IMG/VR virus record: IMGVR_UViG_3300002835_000104
Span: 18,506 to 82,505 of that record
Origin: a virus
Length of the DNA: 64,000 nt
Strand: one strand, 5' to 3'
Shown: positions 30,301 to 38,066 of the stretch, piece after piece
How positions within the stretch are numbered: the first letter of the stretch is position 1
Layout of the letters: each line of letters begins with the position of its first letter
Translations under genes and position numbers: made by a program
The notes under the pieces: generated by a model
Seen by the model: the letters and a program-made list of their open reading frames with translations, nothing else
The model's database searches: none
Told to the model about the DNA's origin: nothing

Positions 30301-31959
30301 GGAGCTTTAGGTTATGCCTGCTCTCTCAAAGATATTAAGAATATTTTCTTGAATGGGGGATTCAAATTTATTCGTCATCCTAATATGACAGATGCACAAT
30401 ACGAAACTCTGCTTGAAGCGTTAACGAATACTGTAGCAGATATTCCTGACACTGCTATGCAAATTATTTTTATTAAATGTCCTCATTTAGCATCCGAAGA
30501 ACTATCTAGCGTTAGATATGGAGAAATAATTTTTGATGAAGACTACATACAAGCAGCACCAACCAACCATTTAGATCAAGAGACTATTACTACTGTGGTG
30601 ACTAGGCTTAATTCCTTAGAGTCTAATAATATAGATATAACCAGCGAGATAGGTAAACCTGCTCGAACTTCAAATATTATCAATGTGGGTAGTATTTCTG
30701 ACTTAGAAAATCACTATAATTCTTTAGAAGAAGACCCACTATCGTGCTATCAAAAATCAAATTCTAGTAATAGATCTTCTTGTTATAAAAGATTAACTAA
30801 ACAAGCAATACTTAATAGATATAAAGAAAGAAATGATCTCATAAGACTATTACAAAATCAAACGACTAGAACAACAGATGCAGACGGAAATGTTACTTAT
30901 ACAGCCAAAACATCCAATTCGAGTATTTTACCATATACTAGAGTATCGGTAACACCAGCTAATCAAAACAGTAATAATACTGTAGGAGAAGGTTCTTTAT
31001 CTATTACATATGAAGACATATCTGATAATTATTATTGGATAAATATCGACCCAAAACAATCTTGTAGTATTGCTGAAGAAGACTGTCCTAAAATTTTAAT
31101 CAAAACTCAATATGTATGTGGATACGCTAATGCTGCTAGTGGACCACTAGACAACAATATTTGTCCTGGCAATATGTTAGCTGGTGGTCAAATACCTGTA
31201 TCTGGTGGGGCTGTTAGTCTCGGAGCGGGATCTATTCCTGGAGGTTTGTTTGGAAGTGATATGAGGATTACATATGAAATTCCACAAGTTACTATTGACA
31301 AACAAAAACAAGAATATGAAACTAAATATCCTAATATCAAATGGAAAACTAATCATATTGTTGAACGAACTTTTTTTGTTAATGACGATTTCGCCGCCGG
31401 TACTCAAGACCTTGTTGTAAGAGCAACAGAAACCTATCTTTTAGCCGTTCCTTGTCATATTAAAACTGACAACAATCCAATTCCGACTAGTTGCTATAAA
31501 AACGATGGGTCTGCGGATGTCAGTAAGGGATTAGCTGGTCCATTTGGTTCTAGACAGAATACCCTAACTAGAGTTTACAATATTTTTAATTTAGACGATC
31601 AAAATACACTTAAGGTTAGATTCCGAAAAGTTCCTAGACAAGTTAGATCCATAGATTATTATACTACAGTATACAAATATGGTAGCGCTGGAACTGAGTT
31701 TAGACCTAACTCCAGTTTTGAGTCTCCACCGGAACTAAATATTGGTCAAAGTTTAAATAATTATTTTTATGTATGGCAGTGTTTGCAGAAAGACCAAAAT
31801 AATCAACTACAATATAGCACAACTCCAGATTTTTTAAAGTTACAAAATGAAATGTTGTATAGAGCCTTTTTTGGTAGCGTTGATGGCATAGAGAATAAAA
31901 CAGATGAGTTAAAGAGTTTGTCTCCATGGGAACTTATTCCATATGAATACGACATATAA
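24331..31959 (+). CDS. Giant tail-tip/virion protein (2542 residues)
   Basis: The largest protein of the window. ATG overlaps the preceding stop by four bases, so it is probably made by coupled translation. Most of the sequence is Asn/Ser/Thr-rich and not recognised. Residues about 603-680 resemble a PKD/Ig-like beta sandwich (AYWEQIGGP, then TGEYKIQCTVSTPNG). A Gly-rich hydrophobic stretch near residues 1570-1590 (SGGGGLIGATMGFG) could be a membrane-active or flexible segment. Size, position after the hub-like gene and overlap with the end of the structural cluster suggest a tail-tip or fibre-network component. No enzymatic motif was found. Confidence 0.5.
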   Translation: MTLINTVDNCEIFDKFLIDDLIGHSIEEDSSGPYIKYVDGQIARVAMRDADLVSLKNTSLGQSSIANVWYPIFITDDTFISTKQLSADGAIKNANPALTSARLGIEDFITFKPQFQNWLTTDSSLMTVDWILNQVYFPYSLQYGLLGWVKTIPNTSVDFLGNAGSIDKFPIGARLQTNSGALNNIPLIKLDNNTLYRVDKDNELIKSSTTITDLLDISFDSVSLVKVSDLGSNPVFYLSSTDISSSSNSIFGGPDKTLLWVSNGDFFSYFENEQDRQQEQLSKNIISKSYLSPALYSTYTQIYNIVTANEIRRLDRGMNLKKARLVKKISFILSTSPLMTDFGINSLNMPEIRTYIDNYINGNGANTITNEILDLKNVVVNIHKFLQTYTDNTGKAVNLGNPISYKTTTDNIIYTKSQLLKKLINKYGATLKLSGDTFLRYKNLLPNGDSVYISQIAKHFCDKSLVGTAIYPAMSPKPRPTTVFNNTTIELSDIKIKSIISDTESQISLNKSNEIKVLPLSDIGKEVFQDFTINIVMAETTNVKKKYRQDNQDGVTINRYVANNYIFETEKIAITNNDGSINDTRIKFAAINISSFLESKVSAYWEQIGGPCLKFSDSNKTAETLSGKPNLLFEQARYDSSTQLDPFVYLRDTGEYKIQCTVSTPNGTFVKKKTFYVVNGTQKDPDRKLSTIPSYGKYAPEGTIYNAGIGQFCYPENPNIPVEGLSPGPINTIEAQPILITSDHLKIICSSLSEIAVHKSGLFWPMKTLYKYTTINGEFTLEGTAKFSFGSSVPDTGVGNKNSQLNIAYNTNNTTIKLFKVVLKNTRNNTDCGQCLSFFYPNSYSTSAIIPGTRPLERRAVVLRGEKIPDGITLKKITWNSQTNQISNTTEFVNFGYPPISTLNAPPIKTYGGYSRGIINDIGVVIPDHVRPPLNAAEFFPAGVAAVPNILPVVTGYKLDYKADSIPGQPINNSIKLCYQQATTQTDSYIEFHKGVFHPSSGWIQAPSEEFNTHANLSSVLKFNPGARESFSFTGPGLINLKSTYNSNFENIPNVYKSSIKLNIASPIHWDPFKSNCVPVDPEDLKEHEKNNQINKELADQYSGGSTYLHHGYRYLNGGLPKTAELGISTNSEVVDEFGFEANKASCQPGESLTNINSATYTYSFAVTGPSNPIGSDKGLRNPRINTLNIQDLEVKLNFLNYVNTKNLVIWLDVSPSAESRKQLAQSKSGKAQCPITRADGFIDKKFPNGLYGKPNFYSHCGESVKTTIPNTGVAEYLSDLIDMNSTYTWVEPLRLYLLNKEHIQNNKFNMSIKFSDHASKYNVPFDQNSLTSEGIGLQQNIINDNYEIQPTIASTGYSDISSVLYQNIIRNNQLNVVNNHFAKFKNRSLFINPPAEDDKSCPIHPTYDSSTVFTLNIMVLDDYDEMKLYDMVNNNSLLTGYDTPDVKQRSAEIFNSLCSWEIILHTDKTRKYVASKGGDLDAYGNTDPLALIEYGKEPRYPGYGFIADMSNKKHLLPNVNLNAPYVYINDSSLCDFADPDNRPKASMIRPPTFPTDAILNIMVGTTSGFASGGGGLIGATMGFGASYSSGFNQIMEYFASNRLYNNITEKARFAYAPRYSNFPFGSPEKILLNVSKDGGIWYKLEASVFKYKNTPVLEHNKYKFVKLGRGTMPGLSEFAMESVTDVGQLLDNNMFINISLGELDLINAQEGTESNVSYLASKIKDIDKISSLADGTLFQLTCTVPLAQDYLGGFYIKDNDTIYRITKSGSRDSDLPLEPGRLVSSNKILSHNNILSYKTNIFNSPLNNLVLLEGKIPFYVFGVSDTVNIYNESTRDSTDPVSVIINQKGLIIKDNRYYTVLELSASINTNNLISHVSNSDTIVVFKPQTTKITEQPINVWGLEKEQIHQTVPDTQFSTTGLGAYGNGSPFKNKEILTYKLQKNQLKTIYELFNNHINDRFKFNNMTIFTESLTEDGQTTTTVTPIENNNGALGYACSLKDIKNIFLNGGFKFIRHPNMTDAQYETLLEALTNTVADIPDTAMQIIFIKCPHLASEELSSVRYGEIIFDEDYIQAAPTNHLDQETITTVVTRLNSLESNNIDITSEIGKPARTSNIINVGSISDLENHYNSLEEDPLSCYQKSNSSNRSSCYKRLTKQAILNRYKERNDLIRLLQNQTTRTTDADGNVTYTAKTSNSSILPYTRVSVTPANQNSNNTVGEGSLSITYEDISDNYYWINIDPKQSCSIAEEDCPKILIKTQYVCGYANAASGPLDNNICPGNMLAGGQIPVSGGAVSLGAGSIPGGLFGSDMRITYEIPQVTIDKQKQEYETKYPNIKWKTNHIVERTFFVNDDFAAGTQDLVVRATETYLLAVPCHIKTDNNPIPTSCYKNDGSADVSKGLAGPFGSRQNTLTRVYNIFNLDDQNTLKVRFRKVPRQVRSIDYYTTVYKYGSAGTEFRPNSSFESPPELNIGQSLNNYFYVWQCLQKDQNNQLQYSTTPDFLKLQNEMLYRAFFGSVDGIENKTDELKSLSPWELIPYEYDI

Positions 31960-32347
31960 TATCTTTTGTGAGTTTATAACACTTGATAATATTCACTACG
32001 AATGCAAAAACTGTGGAATAAAAATAACTGTTCAGGATCCTATCGATTCTCCACCGATGTTTCCGTGTAAAAAATCTTTGCAAAGATCATTAGAGGATAA
32101 AATTTCTTTTTCCCAAAAGATTAAGAACTTTGCTGGTGCTGCAATTAATCATTTAAAAACAGGAATGCCTACCTGTACAGAAGAACAGATTATTAAAAGA
32201 CATGACATCTGTATGACTTGTGAATTCTTTAAAGAAGACACATGTACAAAATGTGGGTGTCCCTTATTTCGTAACAAAATGTTTGCTAGTAAATTGGCTT
32301 GGGCGGATCAAGAGTGTCCAGTTGGAAAGTGGAAAAAAGAGATCTAA
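31943..32347 (+). CDS. Small Cys-rich zinc-binding protein
   Basis: 134 residues, starting within the end of the preceding gene. The N-terminus has C-x2-C (CKNCG). The C-terminal third has C-x2-C-x5-C-x2-C-x-C (RHDICMTCEFFKEDTC, TKCGCPL) and ends with a CPVGKW signature. This arrangement is seen in small phage proteins of unknown function that often lie near glycosyltransferase genes. It is the last + strand gene; its TAA is separated by one base from the stop of the convergent - strand gene. Zinc binding is inferred from the Cys spacing. Confidence 0.6.
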   Translation: MNTTYNIFCEFITLDNIHYECKNCGIKITVQDPIDSPPMFPCKKSLQRSLEDKISFSQKIKNFAGAAINHLKTGMPTCTEEQIIKRHDICMTCEFFKEDTCTKCGCPLFRNKMFASKLAWADQECPVGKWKKEI

Positions 32348-32348
32348 A

Positions 32349-32684
32349 TTACTTCTTAGCTTCTTTTCCGTCCGGTACCCACTTGTGCCATCCCTTGTTG
32401 GGTAGATATGTTCCTTCGTCATCTTTGCGCTTTGGAAATAAAGTACCACCCTTTTTGTGTTGACCAAATGATAAGACAGCACTACATTCATTACATCTTA
32501 GTTCATAATAGTCATTACTATCAACATTTCTAACTACGAACTTAAAGTTATTTTTACCACAAGCTCCGCATTTGTCTTCGCTGAAGATTTCTTGTATTAA
32601 GGAGAGTTCTTTGAATACTTCCTTTTGTCCAGATCCTTCAAGTTCAAACTGTAGCTTATCATTAGCCTTATAAGTAACTTTCAT
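32349..32684 (-). CDS. Zinc-ribbon protein of unknown function
   Basis: 111 residues. The centre holds CGACGKNN and, about 30 residues later, CNEC, a four-Cys zinc ribbon, followed by a conserved-looking LSFGQHKKGGTLFPKRKDDE stretch. I have the impression that this layout recurs in phage replication regions, possibly in DNA-binding proteins, but I cannot name a family. It is the last gene of the - strand transcription unit, two bases downstream of the putative annealing protein, which weakly suggests a role with single-stranded DNA. Confidence 0.55.
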   Translation of the reverse strand: MKVTYKANDKLQFELEGSGQKEVFKELSLIQEIFSEDKCGACGKNNFKFVVRNVDSNDYYELRCNECSAVLSFGQHKKGGTLFPKRKDDEGTYLPNKGWHKWVPDGKEAKK

Positions 32685-32686
32685 GT

Positions 32687-33415
32687 TTATTTCCAGTCGC
32701 TAGAGTAACCTAAAATGTTTTCGGGAATTTCCGATATATTCTGTTGGAATTTAGATAACTGCCTAATTACTTTAACAGCATCTTCATGCAATAAATTGTA
32801 GATATTATCTGTTACCAATTGATTGCTTTCCAACAGCTTAATTACACTTATATTAAGTCTTTGTGCCATTACGTCAACAAAATTTATTTGATTATGGCTA
32901 ATCTTGGATACAGAATTTTGATCAGGATGATCCTCCATGTCCTTGGCAATTTCTTCTGCTGCCACAACTTTTCTAAGCCTTAGTGCTCGTCTTAGTGCTC
33001 TACCTTCAGCCCGAGTTTCTGCAACAGCAACGGGATGATTACGATAGATCTTGTCACAATTCCCCCAATAAACGTCAGCAGAGCCACTTACAGACCTGTA
33101 TTTAAACTCAGACTCCTCTGACGGAACATCTTTTAATACATAGTCAATGGTGTGAACAACAGTAGCTCTTTTTTCGTTGTCAGGGGCCGGAGATTGGACC
33201 ACATTAGTAGACGCATTAATTACCAGACAATTTAGAGCAATTTCAAAAACTCTTCTTAATCCATCTGTTGTTGGATTTCCGGCTATTTTTTCATCATCAG
33301 ATAATAGACCTAATACATAGTCTGTCCATTCTATATCCGTAATAATTGGAATACGGACAGCTTCCTGTTCATGTTCAGTTTCTAACTTGTTTTCAACTTT
33401 ATCTTTTTTGATCAT
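32687..33415 (-). CDS. Putative single-strand annealing/recombination protein
   Basis: 242 residues. I chose ATG 33415 over a TTG 12 bases earlier because GAGG sits seven bases upstream of the ATG. The core has YRSVSGSADVYWG and then VAVAETRAEGRALRRALRLR. The A-E-T-R-A-x-x-R-A-L-R helix after a beta sheet is characteristic of phage Rad52/Erf-type annealing proteins and related single-strand DNA proteins. The C-terminal part is helical. Its role would be pairing complementary strands during recombination-dependent replication. The call rests on this motif only; profile comparison would be decisive. Confidence 0.45.
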   Translation of the reverse strand: MIKKDKVENKLETEHEQEAVRIPIITDIEWTDYVLGLLSDDEKIAGNPTTDGLRRVFEIALNCLVINASTNVVQSPAPDNEKRATVVHTIDYVLKDVPSEESEFKYRSVSGSADVYWGNCDKIYRNHPVAVAETRAEGRALRRALRLRKVVAAEEIAKDMEDHPDQNSVSKISHNQINFVDVMAQRLNISVIKLLESNQLVTDNIYNLLHEDAVKVIRQLSKFQQNISEIPENILGYSSDWK

Positions 33416-33416
33416 T

Positions 33417-34214
33417 TTAGTCCTCAACTATAATTCTTTGTGGGGTAGTATTAGAATCTATTTGGCTTATTACTTGAATTAATTTATCGTATAGAATTTG
33501 TGATCTGGTAGTAGAAAAATCTCGTAGCTGTTTGATCCTAATCAGATGCCAGCCTTTTCCTAGAATCAATCCTTCCTTTTTTTGATCATAGGAGATATTT
33601 TTTTGTAATGCATTTTCTCCCCAAACCGGCAAAAAATGAGAAGGTCCATCAATCTCAATCGCTGTGTTTATCTTAGGAAGAAACAGGTCGATTTGCAACT
33701 TGGTATTTACAAGAGTTTGTTCTTTGTGGAATTCAACATAATAACCATCTGCAAGTAATTGTGTCAAAATAAATTTCTCTAACTTAGATCCTACCTTGCT
33801 ACTTAATCTTACAGCATTAGTTGCTGCTCTTTGCATGTTCTGTTTTTCTTCTTCACTCAACTTTTGCCAGTTTTCTTTTGCTTTATCTTTTCTTAACTGA
33901 AGTTCTTGATCTGTCAATTCTTCCCATGAACTAAGAACTCCAGAACCTATTTTCTTTTTTATGTCGGCAGACCTTGGCTTACCCTTTGTTGGATGTTTAT
34001 GTTTGCCAGAAGATAAGGCATTTTTTTGAGCCTCAGATTTATTTCTAATTTGAATTTGAAGTCTCTTAGCGTCTCTGCGAACCTTATTAGGATATGTCTC
34101 ATACGCATCAGCTATATCTGCAAAACTTTGTTGTTGTTGAGAATATAGTTGATCTAATATGGTATACTTTTCTTCGTCTGACAAATTAGAGTATAAAATT
34201 TTTGATTTCTTCAT
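33417..34214 (-). CDS. Vsr-like (EDxHD-type) endonuclease with NUMOD-like DNA-binding region
   Basis: 265 residues. Residues 24-55 look like a helix-turn-helix (SFADIADAYETYPNKVRRDA). Residues 70-98 (GKHKHPTKGKPRSADIKKKIG) match the NUMOD3-type DNA-binding segment of homing nucleases. The C-terminal 130 residues form a very-short-patch-repair/DUF559-like nuclease: E146, LQIDLFLP with D176, AIEIDGPSHF with E187 and H193, then a GWHLIRI strand. Phage I-Bth0305I is the known prototype of this homing group. It overlaps the preceding gene by 29 bases, and GGAGAA precedes its ATG. A mobile free-standing nuclease is most likely; a repair role is possible. Confidence 0.65.
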   Translation of the reverse strand: MKKSKILYSNLSDEEKYTILDQLYSQQQQSFADIADAYETYPNKVRRDAKRLQIQIRNKSEAQKNALSSGKHKHPTKGKPRSADIKKKIGSGVLSSWEELTDQELQLRKDKAKENWQKLSEEEKQNMQRAATNAVRLSSKVGSKLEKFILTQLLADGYYVEFHKEQTLVNTKLQIDLFLPKINTAIEIDGPSHFLPVWGENALQKNISYDQKKEGLILGKGWHLIRIKQLRDFSTTRSQILYDKLIQVISQIDSNTTPQRIIVED

Positions 34215-34653
34215 AATGAAAATTCTCCGATATTCCTACTGGTTGTTTCCAACATATGCTGTATATATCATATAGTTGGTGGTTTGGAACAATAATATCA
34301 AGATTACTAGACCCATATAACTTTAACCATTCGGTATACTTAGTAGTTGGCGAAGTAGCCCATGGAGTGTCTTTAGTATAAAGAAATCGTTTTTTAATAT
34401 TAGTGAAGCTTTGTGTTAAAAGAACACTAGCCAAATCAAACAATATAAGATTCCCATTAAAAAACTTAGCATGGTTAAGGTGTAATATTGGCACAGAATG
34501 AGTATCTATTTTATCACAAAAACTATTAAATACCACAATTTGATTGTATGGTTGATTATCTATAAATTGTCTTGCTGTTTGTAGTAGATTTTCATAAAAA
34601 CTAGTATTAGTAAGCTTTAGCGATACAAAACCGATATCTGACGATTTAAGCAT
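34186..34653 (-). CDS. Conserved-looking glycan-cluster protein, unknown
   Basis: 155 residues, with GGAGAA before the ATG and an 8-base overlap with the preceding gene. Alternating short hydrophobic strands (NQIVVFNSF, ILHLNHAKFF, LILFDLASVLL, LDIIVPNH) suggest a Rossmann-type alpha/beta fold, as in part of a GT-B enzyme, but no sugar-nucleotide motif is visible. It is the last member of a translationally coupled chain of sugar-related genes that begins at 40719. Function unknown. Confidence 0.45.
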   Translation of the reverse strand: MLKSSDIGFVSLKLTNTSFYENLLQTARQFIDNQPYNQIVVFNSFCDKIDTHSVPILHLNHAKFFNGNLILFDLASVLLTQSFTNIKKRFLYTKDTPWATSPTTKYTEWLKLYGSSNLDIIVPNHQLYDIYSICWKQPVGISENFHYEEIKNFIL

Positions 34654-35374
34654 TTAAAAAATTCTCCATAAAGCTTTTATATGTTTGACATTGTTTTTTA
34701 TGTTTATATTTTTTGGGTTGTATTAGGTCTAATTCCTCTATAGTCAAAACATCGCATCCTCCAGCCCAAGCTTCAGCAAGATAGTGCTCGTCAATAGTAA
34801 GATAATATCGAACCTGTTGCAGCATAGATGCTTTGTCTATCTCTGATAGAGTTCCTAGGTTTTGATGATGTTTTATGTTACTATTATTAAATAATTTAAT
34901 TGGTAGCTTTGTCATTGGATATAAATATTGATTTAATGAGTCAGGAATTTTATCTAAATGATCTATAAAACAAATAATAGAATTATGTCTGTTTGGCGAT
35001 TGATTGAGACTATTAAAGAGTTCTTCGTTCACTAGTTTAGGTAGTATAATAGAATTATCTTTAGAGATATGATTCTGTTTGTTTCTTAAGATAAAAGTAA
35101 CCTTATTCTTATATAGCTCTACTATATTAGGACTTATATAAATATCGCTATATACATAGCATTTAATTTCTGCATGATATTCTGACACAAACTGTAGAGT
35201 TTCTTGGTCCAGCATAGAAGCCATGAGTATCAAATGACTAAAACGATAATTATAGTATAAACCATATAAATTTTGATTTATAGGACCAAACATTATCTGG
35301 TGGTTTGGAATCTGTGTTAATTTTATATTATTAACGAACTTATTATCCGAATCCTGAATAAATAATATACTCAT
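34646..35374 (-). CDS. GT-B-like protein of glycan cluster
   Basis: 242 residues. The ATG overlaps the preceding stop (ATGA). The C-terminal half (LPIKLFNNS, NLGTLSEIDKASML, YYLTIDEHYLAEAWAGGCDVLTIEEL) resembles the end of GT-B glycosyltransferases, where a glycine-containing turn after A-x-A-x-G-C lines the sugar-nucleotide site. The N-terminal half has Rossmann-like strands. No confident family; it could be an inactive or accessory glycosyltransferase. It lies between a sugar nucleotidyltransferase-like gene and an unknown gene in the same operon. Confidence 0.45.
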   Translation of the reverse strand: MSILFIQDSDNKFVNNIKLTQIPNHQIMFGPINQNLYGLYYNYRFSHLILMASMLDQETLQFVSEYHAEIKCYVYSDIYISPNIVELYKNKVTFILRNKQNHISKDNSIILPKLVNEELFNSLNQSPNRHNSIICFIDHLDKIPDSLNQYLYPMTKLPIKLFNNSNIKHHQNLGTLSEIDKASMLQQVRYYLTIDEHYLAEAWAGGCDVLTIEELDLIQPKKYKHKKQCQTYKSFMENFLNA

Positions 35375-36045
35375 ATAAATAATTTAGCCCTATTTATGTC
35401 TTTTGTACTAGATATTTTAAAAAACTTGCTTCTAGAAAAATACTCTTTCTGAAAATCTATATTCAATAATAATAAATCGTTGATTATTTCAAAAATATAC
35501 ATCTGATCTATATTTTTCTGTTCTATTAAAGTTTTCAATCCTCCGATTCCGGAAAGATCGAAATACACACACTCTGCCCAAGGCTCTGGTAAATCATAAA
35601 ACAAATATTCAATATTTTTATTGGGATTACATCCTATGTTAAAATTATTGGCTGGTTTGTCTAATATAAAAATTCTAGATATATTACCAAAAGAACTTTG
35701 CGAAAAAATATTCTCTTTAAAAAGAATACCGCTCCCGATCACAAATAAATTATCAATATTCGGATTTTGTTGTATGAATAATTTTATACATTTACCATAA
35801 TTAGTATTTTCATATTGATCATTATATATGATATTAATATTTTTGTATTTATCTATAGTTTTATTTATTTTGTCATTATCAAATCCTGTTGCAATATTAA
35901 TAGAGACTTTATTCTTCATAGAAAGCAATAGTTCGATTTGGTGTTCTATGATAGATTTAGAGTTTTTAATTTTTAACAAAGATTTTGATCCAATGGATTT
36001 CATTCCCTTTGTTATTTCTGGTATTAAAACTAAAACATTAATCAT
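35371..36045 (-). CDS. Sugar-phosphate nucleotidyltransferase-like protein
   Basis: 224 residues. The start VLVLIPEITKGMKSIGSKSLLKI followed by SIIEHQIELLL follows the pattern of the NTP-transferase family (GT-A fold), in which IPAAGKGxRM-x-P-K-x-L binds the nucleotide and x-IEHQI-x forms the next helix. The usual AAG-x-G-x-R signature is altered (PEITKGMKS), so activity is uncertain. NLFVIGSGILF fits the later strand that normally carries the metal Asp, here replaced by Gly/Ser. It would activate a sugar or choline-type headgroup if functional. It overlaps its neighbours by 8 and 4 bases. Confidence 0.5.
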   Translation of the reverse strand: MINVLVLIPEITKGMKSIGSKSLLKIKNSKSIIEHQIELLLSMKNKVSINIATGFDNDKINKTIDKYKNINIIYNDQYENTNYGKCIKLFIQQNPNIDNLFVIGSGILFKENIFSQSSFGNISRIFILDKPANNFNIGCNPNKNIEYLFYDLPEPWAECVYFDLSGIGGLKTLIEQKNIDQMYIFEIINDLLLLNIDFQKEYFSRSKFFKISSTKDINRAKLFI

Positions 36046-36790
36046 AATAAGCTGTTACTGTTGTTCCTAATTGCTTTATGCCATCTGCTAAGGAAGAGGA
36101 AATATGTTTAATAATGTGTTTGTATGTGGCAACAGACATCAATAAATTATGGAAATTATCGCTTGATAAGATTTGAGAGCCAACAAAATTACAAACAGGC
36201 TGCTCTATATTTACGATATAGTTAATTTTAGATACAATATCAGACTCAGCTATATATTGCATATCAGATGATCTATTAATCCAGATAAACTGTGTTTTAT
36301 CAAGAATAGGACTCGTATCTAAAGCAACCTTTAAAGCAAGACTATGATCCATGTCTTTATTTATTAAATTGTGCAGTTTCCACCTTATATCCGAACCAAT
36401 GTTAGTTTTGATAACTTCTATAAGATCAGCCATATCAGATGCATAGGCTAATATAGAAACAAAATCAGGTTTAATCGATAAAGAATTGATATGTAAGCAT
36501 AATGCTTCAATATTAGTCTCGTCTTCTAAATCTATGACAAGATAATATTTTATTAGATTTCTATGTCGAATATAGTTCATCAAATCAATTTCTTCAAACT
36601 TATCCTTATTGGCGTAATATGTTTTTTTAGATAGGCCATACTTACAGTGATAGTTTGGAATATAGTTATAATTGTCTTTAGTTTCTATATCTCTAGTATT
36701 TTTTATACTATCAATAAGATTAAAATCACATGACTTAATAGAATTAATTGAATGAGCAAAAACACAGTCCTTACAAGATGTTGCTGTCAT
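36038..36790 (-). CDS. Glycosyltransferase-like protein with N-terminal Cys cluster
   Basis: 250 residues. The N-terminus has C-x2-C (CKDCVFA), then CDF and YHCKYG, a small four-Cys cluster that precedes GT-A domains in some phage glycosyltransferases. After it comes a strand-helix pattern (KYYLVIDLEDE, PDFVSILAY, FIWINRSSD) like a family-2 glycosyltransferase, but a clear DxD metal site is not obvious. It overlaps both neighbours (ATGA upstream, 8 bases downstream). Activity is uncertain. Confidence 0.45.
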   Translation of the reverse strand: MTATSCKDCVFAHSINSIKSCDFNLIDSIKNTRDIETKDNYNYIPNYHCKYGLSKKTYYANKDKFEEIDLMNYIRHRNLIKYYLVIDLEDETNIEALCLHINSLSIKPDFVSILAYASDMADLIEVIKTNIGSDIRWKLHNLINKDMDHSLALKVALDTSPILDKTQFIWINRSSDMQYIAESDIVSKINYIVNIEQPVCNFVGSQILSSDNFHNLLMSVATYKHIIKHISSSLADGIKQLGTTVTAYYD

Positions 36791-37200
36791 ATTTTTGTCC
36801 TTTGAATAACTACAGAAATAGTATTTTGATCAGTATCGATTTTCATAATTTGAAAATGTTTAGTGTCTATTAAAGAATATATATTATCTATACTAATAAA
36901 ATTATTTTTGTCTTTGATTAGTGATAAGAAAACTTGGTTTGAAATAGTATTTTGTAAGTACTCTGAGCAAAGTTTTTTTATGTCTAAGATATTTAATATC
37001 AGATATCCATTAGGTCGGATTTTGTTTAATATTTCTACAAATTTTTTAGACAAATCTTCTGCTGCTATAGACTCTAAAGAATCGCAAAAAATAGTATCGA
37101 CAGACAAATTAACAACACTAGAAATAGTAGATATGTCTACTGGTTCAGCATCTGATACTTGTTTACTGTGAATATTACACAAATGAATATTACGTTTCAT
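36787..37200 (-). CDS. Truncated SAM-methyltransferase-like protein
   Basis: 137 residues. VDTIFCDSLESI, then IRPNGYLILNILD followed by a C-terminal strand pair (FQIMKIDTDQNTISVVIQR), matches the second half of a class I (type 11-like) methyltransferase fold. The first half with the glycine-rich SAM-binding motif is missing. It either works with another subunit or is a remnant. Both flanking overlaps are four bases, so the shortened form is integrated in the operon rather than recently broken. Confidence 0.45.
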   Translation of the reverse strand: MKRNIHLCNIHSKQVSDAEPVDISTISSVVNLSVDTIFCDSLESIAAEDLSKKFVEILNKIRPNGYLILNILDIKKLCSEYLQNTISNQVFLSLIKDKNNFISIDNIYSLIDTKHFQIMKIDTDQNTISVVIQRTKI

Positions 37201-38066
37201 ATTATGAATGGCTCCATTTTGATTCTATTAAATAGTTTTGTCATATTATCTATAAAGATGTTCATTGAATAATTCATTATAATGTACTCTTTATCTTTTT
37301 CAATTAAATCGGTATTAGCGTTATTAATAATATCCGATAGTAATTCTTTTGCGTCTCTAAAATTCTGTGTAACCAAGCAAGACTTAATTGAATCATCACT
37401 AATCTGATTAGTTACAGTGAAGCACCCACAAGCTGTTGCACATAGGGCGTTGAATGGATGTGCTAAATCTATAACTATTTTATAGTTGGATATTAATTTA
37501 AGTGTTTCTTCTAAACTGTTATTTACTAATTTGTTTATTAAAATAGCATCAGGGAAAAATGTTTTAATACTAGCAAATAAATTATTTACATTTGTATCAT
37601 CATTAAAATTCATAAATAAAACAGTATTTCTGTTTTTAAATGGTATTAATTCATGTTTTATACTTGGTATTCCATAATTAATAGTTATTGATTTTTTATC
37701 TTGTATTCCCCACTCGTCTGCAATAACGCTGGTTGGAAATATTTTATAGGCAGAAGACAAATTGTTTCTTAATATCGTTTTATCTTCTTTTTTAAATACA
37801 TTTGGGGTTTTTTGATGAAAGATTACAACGTCTTGAGTTTGATGATTGTGTAAGAATTTATTTCTATAATTTACATGAGAGAAAAAATTACTGGTTACAT
37901 AAGCATCATAGTAAAAATACTTAGAAGAAGCTGATTCTGTTCGTAATATTGTTGCGTCTATTTCAGGAAATACAACATCAAATAAGCTTTGATTTGGTTC
38001 ATATAATATATTAATATTACTATCTAATAATTTATTAAGCGTATTATAGACAAAGTTAGAACTCAT
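37197..38066 (-). CDS. GT-B-type glycosyltransferase-like protein
   Basis: 289 residues. The N-terminal half shows Rossmann strands (NILYEPNQSLFDVVFP, DVVIFHQKTP) and the linker IFPTSVIADEWGI, typical of GT-B enzymes where a host or donor strand precedes the second domain. The second half has NTVLFMNF, AILINKLV, YKIVIDLAHPFNALCATACGCFTV; the last part resembles the acidic/Gly-Cys donor loop of such enzymes. No family can be fixed. It probably transfers a sugar within the same pathway as its coupled neighbours. Confidence 0.5.
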   Translation of the reverse strand: MSSNFVYNTLNKLLDSNINILYEPNQSLFDVVFPEIDATILRTESASSKYFYYDAYVTSNFFSHVNYRNKFLHNHQTQDVVIFHQKTPNVFKKEDKTILRNNLSSAYKIFPTSVIADEWGIQDKKSITINYGIPSIKHELIPFKNRNTVLFMNFNDDTNVNNLFASIKTFFPDAILINKLVNNSLEETLKLISNYKIVIDLAHPFNALCATACGCFTVTNQISDDSIKSCLVTQNFRDAKELLSDIINNANTDLIEKDKEYIIMNYSMNIFIDNMTKLFNRIKMEPFII

